From Akkermansia muciniphila (GTDB lineage Bacteria; Verrucomicrobiota; Verrucomicrobiia; Verrucomicrobiales; Akkermansiaceae): a stretch of DNA of 13,025 nt. The DNA lies in the NCBI GenBank assembly GCA_945870545.1, contig CAMBTF010000016.1, positions 1 to 13,025 on the forward strand, given 5' to 3'. A model generated the notes under the pieces. That model saw nothing but the letters and a program-made list of their open reading frames with translations. It was not told where the DNA came from and ran no database searches. Of the stretch, positions 8,012-13,025 are shown one piece after another. Every line of letters begins with the position of its first letter. Positions within the stretch are counted from its first letter, which is position 1. Position numbers and translations under genes: made by a program.

Positions 8012-9472
8012 ATGATCCGCCAAGCGTTCACCCTGTTTCTATCTCTTGTTACTCTCCCGCTCGCCGCCGCCGCCGAGAATGGATCTTCATCGCTCTACCG
8101 CTCCGTGCTACGCATCGAGGTTGCCACGCAGATCCCGGATTATGCGACGCCTTGGAATTCCGGCCGTTTCAGCGGCGGCATCGGCACCGGTTTCCTGATC
8201 GGGAAAAACCGCATCCTTACCAACGCCCACGTCGTCTCGAACCAGCAGCGCATCCTCATCACCGTCCACGGCTCGCCGGAAAAATACCCCGCCAAGGTCG
8301 AGTTCATCGCCCACGATTGCGATCTCGCGCTCCTTTCCTTTGAGGACGATTCGGATTTCGCCGACTTCCCGCATTTCAGCATCGGAGAGATGCCCCAACT
8401 CGAGTCCCAGGTTACCGTCATCGGCTATCCCGTTGGCGGTGAGCGCCTCTCCGTCACCAAGGGCATCGTCTCCCGTATTGATTTCCAGCCCTACTCCCAC
8501 AGCCGCGCCGACTCCCACCTCGTCGTGCAGATCGACGCTGCCATCAACCCCGGCAACTCCGGCGGTCCCGTGCTCCAGGACGGCAAGGTCGTCGGCGTCG
8601 CCTTCCAAGGTCTAACCGCGGCCGACAACACCGGCTACATTATCCCCACCCCCGTGGTGAAGCGTTTCCTAAAGGACACCGCGGACGGCTCCTATGACGA
8701 GTATGCAGAACTCGGCATCAGCGAATTCCCCCTCCACAACCCCGCCATGCGCAAAGCCCTCGGCCTGCCTAACGATGGCCTTGGCGTGCTCATCACCAAC
8801 ACCGTCCCCACCAGCTCTGTCGATGGCATTCTGGAGAACGGCGACATCCTCATTTCCCTCGATGGCAACCCCGTCGACTCCGACGGACAGGTGCTTATCG
8901 ACGGTGAAAGGGTGAACCTCAACGAGATCATTGAGCGCAAGTTCTCGGGCGACAAGGTGGCCGTCCGCTACCTGCGGGACGGCTCGTGGAACGACGTCGA
9001 GGTCACCCTCAAGCCCCTCCCTCCCTCCCGCATGTATGCCGTGCAATACGAGAAAAAGCCGCGCTACATCGTCTTTGCGGGCCTCGTTTTCCAGCCCCTC
9101 GACACGAATCTCTTCGCCACTGCCAAGTTCAACGATGTCACTGTCCGGCGCCTCTACTCGGACTACGTTTCGAAAGGGATTTTCCAGGAGAAAAAGGATG
9201 TCGTCATGCTGACCCGCATCACGCCCGATCCGGTGACCTCCCAGATCGGAGATTTCACCGGCCTCGCCGTCCACAAGATCAATGGCACCGCCGTCCGTGA
9301 TCTCGCCCACGCCCACGAGCTGCTCTACGGCGAGAAGCCGCCCGAGTTTCATGTCATCGAGCTCCACGGCGCGCAACGCCCCGTCATCATCCCCTCGGAG
9401 AAAGTCGAAGAGGCCAACGCCCGCGTGCAGGCCAACTACGGCATCGCAAAACTCGCAAACCTGAAAGATTGA
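8012..9472 (+). CDS. HtrA/Deg-family secreted serine protease with PDZ domain
   Basis: A trypsin-like protease of the S1C (Deg/HtrA) type, expected to degrade or refold damaged proteins outside the cytoplasm. The 486 residues begin with a signal peptide (MIRQAFTLFLSLVTLPLAAAA, cleavage probably after about residue 21). The catalytic triad is intact: His73 in LTNAHVV, Asp104 in HDCDLALL, and Ser183 in INPGNSGGP. A PDZ domain follows (about 235-335, with GVLITNTVPTSSVDGILENGDILISLDG), then a C-terminal region (about 340-486) that may hold a second, divergent PDZ-like domain. This layout resembles plant-type Deg9/Deg2 proteins more than E. coli DegP. The ATG at 8012 sits at the signal peptide without a Shine-Dalgarno. 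It stands alone, 45 bases after the SahR-like gene. Confidence 0.93.
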   Translation: MIRQAFTLFLSLVTLPLAAAAENGSSSLYRSVLRIEVATQIPDYATPWNSGRFSGGIGTGFLIGKNRILTNAHVVSNQQRILITVHGSPEKYPAKVEFIAHDCDLALLSFEDDSDFADFPHFSIGEMPQLESQVTVIGYPVGGERLSVTKGIVSRIDFQPYSHSRADSHLVVQIDAAINPGNSGGPVLQDGKVVGVAFQGLTAADNTGYIIPTPVVKRFLKDTADGSYDEYAELGISEFPLHNPAMRKALGLPNDGLGVLITNTVPTSSVDGILENGDILISLDGNPVDSDGQVLIDGERVNLNEIIERKFSGDKVAVRYLRDGSWNDVEVTLKPLPPSRMYAVQYEKKPRYIVFAGLVFQPLDTNLFATAKFNDVTVRRLYSDYVSKGIFQEKKDVVMLTRITPDPVTSQIGDFTGLAVHKINGTAVRDLAHAHELLYGEKPPEFHVIELHGAQRPVIIPSEKVEEANARVQANYGIAKLANLKD

Positions 9473-9498
9473 ACGTAGCGGAAACACCTCTTCCTTAA

Positions 9499-9527
9499 GG
9501 TTTAAAATTTAAAGTTTAGAGTTTTGC
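9499..9527 (+). repeat. AT-rich 29-bp repeat, copy 1, overlapping the folK start
   Basis: A run of TTTAAA/TTTAGAG-like words ending in TTTTGC, strongly AT-rich inside GC-rich DNA. It resembles the copy at 10401-10429, and both lie directly at the start of a gene. Its last bases supply the folK TTG start codon. The sequence ACCTCTTCCTT occurs just upstream of this copy (9486-9496) and about 40 bases upstream of the other (10351-10361). Confidence 0.5.
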
Positions 9528-9958
9528 CTCGCGTCGCCATCGCCCTCGGCTCCAATCTCGGCGATCGTGCCGCGAATCTCGCCGCGGCCACCGCCGCGCT
9601 GCGGAAGCTTGCCACACCGGGCGAGCCCTTCCTCACCGCCTCCCTCCACGACACCGCGCCGCAGGATTGCCCGCCGGATTCCCCCCGATTTCTCAACACC
9701 GTCATCGACCTCGACTACCCCGGCTCCGACCCGCTCGCCCTTCTCGCGGAAACCCAGGCCATCGAGCGCGCCCTCGGCCGCGAACCCAACCCCACACGCA
9801 ACGCCCCCCGCGTCATCGATATCGACATCCTCATTTTCGGCGAAATTTCCCTGAAACACCCCGCCTTGGAGCTGCCCCACCCCCGCATCGCCGGGCGCCC
9901 CTTCGTCCTCCTCCCCCTCCGTGAGATCAGGGAATATAAAATTCCCGCCGGATCATGA
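9524..9958 (+). CDS. folK: 2-amino-4-hydroxy-6-hydroxymethyldihydropteridine diphosphokinase
   Basis: Transfers pyrophosphate from ATP to 6-hydroxymethyl-7,8-dihydropterin in folate synthesis. The 144 residues are slightly short for the family. The N-terminal ALGSNLGDR (7-15) is typical. The HPPK signature reads RNAPRVIDIDIL (92-103), with the Mg-binding Asp99 and Asp101. The end LPHPRIAGRPFVLLPLREI also fits. The only usable start is the TTG at 9524: an in-frame stop lies at 9503 and no ATG or GTG follows nearby. The TTG falls within an AT-rich repeat and has no good Shine-Dalgarno. No other folate gene is adjacent, so it appears isolated here. Confidence 0.92.
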   Translation: MPRVAIALGSNLGDRAANLAAATAALRKLATPGEPFLTASLHDTAPQDCPPDSPRFLNTVIDLDYPGSDPLALLAETQAIERALGREPNPTRNAPRVIDIDILIFGEISLKHPALELPHPRIAGRPFVLLPLREIREYKIPAGS

Positions 9959-10039
9959 TTGAAAGGGTGGACAAATTCCTTCCGCCGTCTTGAATCCTTT
10001 TGCAGCCATCAAGGCGACAACACCCAACACACCCTTCCA

Positions 10040-10321
10040 ATGAAAATCTCCAAGAACAAATTCGCCAACGAAGAAGTGGTCCTCGATTTCCACGAATACG
10101 AAGGCTGTGAATTCGCCAACTGCCGCTTCGTCATCCTAGGCCACGGCCCTTTCGCCCTCAACCAATGCGAGATCACCAACTGCGAATTCAGTTTCGCTGG
10201 CCCGGCCGCCAGCACGCTGCAGACATTGGCCACGCTCTATCACATCAACGACCAAGGTAAGAATCTGATCGAAGGCACCTTCGAGCAGATCCGCAACGCG
10301 GGCGCCAACAAGCCTGCCTGA
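10040..10321 (+). CDS. Small protein of unknown function with cysteine-containing repeat
   Basis: I do not recognise a named family. The 93-residue product has two related units 20 residues apart: CEFANCRFVIL (23-33, Cys23 and Cys28) and CEITNCEFSFA (43-53, Cys43 and Cys48). The alternating hydrophobic pattern resembles a short right-handed beta-helix of pentapeptide-repeat type. The C-terminal part (about 56-86, with STLQTLATLY and LIEGTFEQIR) looks helical. The frame runs up to a TTG at 9959, but the ATG at 10040 begins the ordered sequence, so the shorter form is preferred. No signal peptide or membrane segment is present. Codon use matches the neighbours, which supports a real gene; function remains open. 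Confidence 0.65.
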   Translation: MKISKNKFANEEVVLDFHEYEGCEFANCRFVILGHGPFALNQCEITNCEFSFAGPAASTLQTLATLYHINDQGKNLIEGTFEQIRNAGANKPA

Positions 10322-10400
10322 GGCCTGCGGAAATCCATTCGCGGTGAAAAACCTCTTCCTTGAAATCCTGCCCGCCGTAGCCTGTGGCGAAGGTGGCTTG

Positions 10401-10429
10401 AGTTTCGAAATTTGAGGTTTAAAGGTTGC
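10401..10429 (+). repeat. AT-rich 29-bp repeat, copy 2, upstream of the SDR-like gene
   Basis: Made of AGTTTCGAAATTTGAGG followed by TTTAAAGGTTGC, similar with small gaps to the copy before folK. It ends two bases before the preferred ATG of the next gene and supplies its only Shine-Dalgarno-like bases (AAAGG at 10421-10425). Confidence 0.5.
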
Positions 10430-10431
10430 GC

Positions 10432-11121
10432 ATGACCTACCTACTCATTGGCGGCAACTCCGGCATCGGCCTCGCCACGGCCAAACTCCTCCAGTCCCAG
10501 GGCCATGAAATCCTCGCCGCCTCCCGCAGCGGCGATCACCTCGCCGCCCTCGGTATTCCCGTTCAGCCCTTCGACGCGCTTGATCCGCAGCCCCTCGTCC
10601 TCCCTGAAACGCTCGACGGCCTCATCTACTTCCCCGGCACGATCACGCTCAAGCCCTTTCACCGCCTCACTCCGGAAGATTTCTTAAACGACTACCGCGT
10701 CAACTGCCTAGGAGCCGTCCACGCCATCCAACAAGCGCTCCCTGCCCTGAAAAAAGCGCCCACCGCCGCCATCGTGCTTTTCTCCACGATCGCCGTCGCC
10801 CAGGGCATGGCCTTCCACGCTTCCATCGCCGCCGCGAAAGCTGCCGTCGAAGGCCTCACGAAATCCCTCGCCGCCGAGCTCGCACCGAAGATCCGCGTCA
10901 ACGCCATCGCGCCCTCCCTCACCGCCACCCCGCTCGCCTCCATGCTGTTGGGAAATGATGCGAAACGCGAAGCTGCAGCGAAACGTCACCCGCTCCAAAC
11001 CGTCGGCGATCCCGCCCACATCGCCCAACTTGCCGCTTTTCTGCTCTCCGAAGCCTCCTCCTTCATCACCGGCCAAACCCTCCGCCCCGACGGCGGTCTC
11101 TCCTCCGTCCGGACGTTTTGA
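10432..11121 (+). CDS. Short-chain dehydrogenase/reductase-like protein lacking the catalytic Tyr
   Basis: An SDR-fold protein of 229 residues. The dinucleotide-binding loop is GGNSGIG (7-13) and the structural Asn is present (Asn91 in DYRVNCLGAV). The active site is unusual. Lys136 of the YxxxK motif is kept, but the Tyr position is Ile132 (ASIAAAK), and the position normally held by the catalytic Ser is Thr119, with Ser118 beside it. The C-terminus is ordinary (IRVNAIAPSLTATPLA and ITGQTLRPDGG). Classical reductase chemistry is therefore doubtful; a binding, regulatory or altered-substrate role is possible. ATG 10432 has AAAGG six bases upstream and is chosen over the TTG at 10426. It is convergent with nnr. 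Confidence 0.85.
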   Translation: MTYLLIGGNSGIGLATAKLLQSQGHEILAASRSGDHLAALGIPVQPFDALDPQPLVLPETLDGLIYFPGTITLKPFHRLTPEDFLNDYRVNCLGAVHAIQQALPALKKAPTAAIVLFSTIAVAQGMAFHASIAAAKAAVEGLTKSLAAELAPKIRVNAIAPSLTATPLASMLLGNDAKREAAAKRHPLQTVGDPAHIAQLAAFLLSEASSFITGQTLRPDGGLSSVRTF

Positions 11122-11174
11122 TGAAAGTGATGGAATCGGGGTGCTGTGAAGCATCAAGGGGCAGCGTGTGCTCC

Positions 11175-12638
11175 CTAACGCGTTCCTCTCCGCCAATCCT
11201 GCAACGCCAGCCCAAGGTACTCCGCGGTGTCCGAAGCCGTCACCGGACTACCGTTTTCCGAAAGGGAAATCTCCGCCGCCCGCCCGCACAGCCATGCGCC
11301 TAGCGCTGCGGCATCGAAAATTTCCATGCCACCCGCTAGCAACGCGCCGAGGAGGCCGGAGAGCAGGTCGCCCTGGCCGCCGTTGGACATGGCGGGGGTG
11401 CCTGTGGAATTATGGCGCAGCGCCTGCGCATCCCTTGCGATGAGTGTGCGCGCCCCTTTCAGGAGCAGGGTGGCCGCCGTTCCAGAAACGAAGGCCCGCG
11501 CCGCTTCCTCACGCGGCAAGGCGGCTAGCTCCGGAGCCAGTCGCGCGAACTCGCCGGGATGCGGGGTGAGGAGATGCAGCGGACCGGGCTGGATGTCTCG
11601 CTCAGCGAGGGTGGTGAGCGCGTCTGCATCGATCACTGTGGGGACGCGGGTGTGGGCGATGAGTTCCGCGAGGCCATCGGCGTAGGCGGCATCCATTTCC
11701 CCGAGGCCGGGGCCGACGACGACCGCATCGCATGACAAAGAGAGGAGCGAGGAAGGCTCGTCGCAGGGCGAGAGCATGGCTTCCAGCGGCAGGCGGGAGC
11801 GGATCGCCTCGCAGGCGGCGGAGGGCGCGTAAAGCGTTACGAGCCCAGCACCCCCGCGGATCGCGCCGAGGGAGGAAAGTAAGGCCGCACCCGTGAAGCG
11901 CGGTGAACCGGCGACGATGGCCACGCGCCCTGCCATGCCCTTGTGGAAATCGAAGGAGCGCAGATTTTTCCCGAAATCCATCGTCTGCGGCGAGATGAGT
12001 TCCCTTTCTCCCGCTCCCTCCGCCTCCAGCCCGGCGACGGGCACCAGATGCAGCGTGCCCGTCGCGTTCGCCGCCTTGCCGAGCAGCAGCCCGCGCTTCG
12101 CGGCGCCGATCATGAAGGTCGCATCCGCCGTGACGGCTCCGGGAAAAATTTCACCGCTATCGGGATCGACGCCGGTCGGGTTATCGACCGCCGCCACCAC
12201 CGCTCCCTGGGTATGGCGGAGGATTTCCATTTCCCGGATGAGATCCGCGATGGCTCCGCGCGGCGCCCCTTTCGCGCCGATGCCGAGCAAGCCATCTAAC
12301 AGAAGCAAAGCCCCCGGCTCCGCATGCACGCTTTCCACCAACGCGAGACCCCGGAGCTGCTCCTTCGTAAGCGCCGCCCATTCCTCCACCGGATACGCCG
12401 CGCGGACGGAAACGCGCCAGCCGAACGATTCTTCGAGAACTCGAAGCGCGATGAGCGCATCGCCCGCATTGTGGCCTTTCCCCACGAACGCCACCGCCGT
12501 CCCCACCTCCGGAAACGCCCGCCCCAACGCGTTTCCCAAAGCCTCTCCCGCCATCGACATCAGCTCGGACTCCGTCACCCCGGCATCCATCGCTTTCCTC
12601 TCGATCCCCCTCATCTCCGCCACGGATACCGTTGCCAT
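11175..12638 (-). CDS. nnr: Bifunctional NAD(P)HX epimerase / ADP-or-ATP-dependent dehydratase
   Basis: Repairs hydrated NADH and NADPH: the N-terminal half epimerises R-NAD(P)HX and the C-terminal half dehydrates S-NAD(P)HX using ADP or ATP. The 487 residues fuse both domains, as in E. coli YjeF. The NnrE part (about 1-205) has VGKGHNAGDAL (52-62) in place of the usual GxGNNGGDG, and VDNPTGVDPDSG. The NnrD part (about 225-487) has FHKGMAGRVAIVAGSPRFTGAA, LLTPHPGEFARL, and NGGQGDLLSGLLGAL with catalytic Asp424; the usual residue at Gln422 is Thr or Met. The ATG at 12638 lacks a Shine-Dalgarno. The gene ends 53 bases from the SDR-like gene, tail to tail, with no clear terminator between them. 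Confidence 0.94.
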   Translation of the reverse strand: MATVSVAEMRGIERKAMDAGVTESELMSMAGEALGNALGRAFPEVGTAVAFVGKGHNAGDALIALRVLEESFGWRVSVRAAYPVEEWAALTKEQLRGLALVESVHAEPGALLLLDGLLGIGAKGAPRGAIADLIREMEILRHTQGAVVAAVDNPTGVDPDSGEIFPGAVTADATFMIGAAKRGLLLGKAANATGTLHLVPVAGLEAEGAGERELISPQTMDFGKNLRSFDFHKGMAGRVAIVAGSPRFTGAALLSSLGAIRGGAGLVTLYAPSAACEAIRSRLPLEAMLSPCDEPSSLLSLSCDAVVVGPGLGEMDAAYADGLAELIAHTRVPTVIDADALTTLAERDIQPGPLHLLTPHPGEFARLAPELAALPREEAARAFVSGTAATLLLKGARTLIARDAQALRHNSTGTPAMSNGGQGDLLSGLLGALLAGGMEIFDAAALGAWLCGRAAEISLSENGSPVTASDTAEYLGLALQDWRRGTR

Positions 12639-12822
12639 GGATGGATGTTAGACCATTGATACGGGCGCATCCAGCGGGGAATGCGGTCGTAAAATCTCAA
12701 ATCCAGCCTGTATGCTGACGCGGTTGAATGGCTTTCATACACGCGATTTGTCTCATAAGCGCCGCAGGATTTGCTCTTTCGTGCCGCAGAATTTGACGGG
12801 CATGGGTCGGGGTGTAGTTTCA

Positions 12823-12846
12823 GTGTGGGCAAGACTCTGCCCATAC
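12823..12846 (+). promoter_or_regulatory. Leader hairpin upstream of the last gene
   Basis: GTGTGGGCA and TGCCCATAC pair in a 9-bp stem (one G-U) around a 6-base loop, ending 14 bases before the ATG at 12861. No U-tract follows, so it is not an intrinsic terminator. It could affect translation initiation or mRNA stability, or be chance. The rest of the 222-bp gap (12639-12860) shows only a short direct repeat, GCCGCAGGATTTG / GCCGCAGAATTTG at 12761-12773 and 12783-12795. Confidence 0.35.
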
Positions 12847-12860
12847 CACCCCCTAACCAG

Positions 12861-13025
12861 ATGAAAACACATACCGAAGACCGCAAAATGAATGACCTAA
12901 TCAGCCGCGTGGGAGAAGATGTCTCCCAACTGAAAAGCGATATCCGCTCACTTTTCACCCACACCGGACGCCACGCCCTGCAGGACAGCGCTAGGGAACT
13001 CCGCGAGCAAGCCCGTGAGAGACTC
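12861..13025 (+). CDS. Small helical protein, possibly DUF883/YqjD-like (partial)
   Basis: Fifty-five codons are open from the ATG at 12861 to the window edge. The visible part is a charged amphipathic helix (about 9-55, MNDLISRVGEDVSQLKSDIR and later ARELREQARERL) with no signal peptide. The pattern recalls the N-terminal region of DUF883/ElaB/YqjD proteins, small ribosome-associated proteins with a C-terminal membrane anchor, but the anchor would lie beyond the window. An apolipoprotein-like or other coiled-coil protein is equally possible. No Shine-Dalgarno is seen. ATG 12888 is an alternative start. The reading frame is well supported by codon use; the family is tentative. Confidence 0.6.
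   Translation, partial: MKTHTEDRKMNDLISRVGEDVSQLKSDIRSLFTHTGRHALQDSARELREQARERL

Noticed and set aside
11122..11174. Possible terminator between the convergent SDR-like gene and nnr
   Set aside because: Only a four-to-five-base stem (GTGCT/AGCAT) is present and no T-run follows on either strand.

Overview
The window is a GC-rich piece of bacterial chromosome with compact housekeeping genes on both strands and several small accessory insertions. The most likely source is the Verrucomicrobiota. This is inferred from the gene mix, from a CACGGAG-type 9-mer repeat and a four-helix-bundle (S23) cassette of a kind I associate with that group, and from the scarcity of Shine-Dalgarno sequences. No rRNA or other decisive taxonomic marker is present, so the phylum is a moderate-confidence inference.

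Left part (1-3748). A Tat-exported alkaline phosphatase lipoprotein (minus strand, C-terminus cut by the window edge) is divergent from ctaB, the heme O synthase. The gap after ctaB holds a 124-bp MITE-like element with imperfect 27-bp terminal inverted repeats and three CACGGAG-type 9-mers. An L,D-transpeptidase lipoprotein follows. It converges on a RES-domain toxin with an Xre/MbcA/ParS-type antitoxin.

Centre (3787-7966). This is an S-adenosylmethionine-cycle locus. metK (SAM synthetase) and ahcY (S-adenosylhomocysteine hydrolase) run leftward, and ahcY ends in a strong intrinsic terminator. Divergent from metK is an ArsR-type regulator fused to a SAM/SAH-binding methyltransferase fold, resembling the SahR repressor described in Proteobacteria. 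A four-helix-bundle S23-family gene, bounded by inverted arrays of the heptamer CTTGTGT, lies between metK and ahcY and looks inserted.

Right part (8012-13025). The order is a secreted HtrA/Deg-type serine protease with a PDZ domain, folK (folate pathway, TTG start), a small unrecognised protein with a cysteine-containing repeat, and a short-chain dehydrogenase-like protein lacking the catalytic Tyr. Converging on these is the fused NAD(P)HX epimerase/dehydratase Nnr. The window ends in the first 55 codons of a small amphipathic helical protein, possibly DUF883/YqjD-like. folK and the SDR-like gene are each preceded by a similar AT-rich 29-bp repeat that contrasts sharply with the GC-rich surroundings.

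The one system with clear internal logic is the SAM-cycle locus: MetK makes SAM, methyltransferases turn it into SAH, AhcY removes SAH, and the divergent regulator is well placed to sense SAH and control both genes. Next to it are two mobile-like or accessory additions, the S23 cassette and the RES/Xre module.
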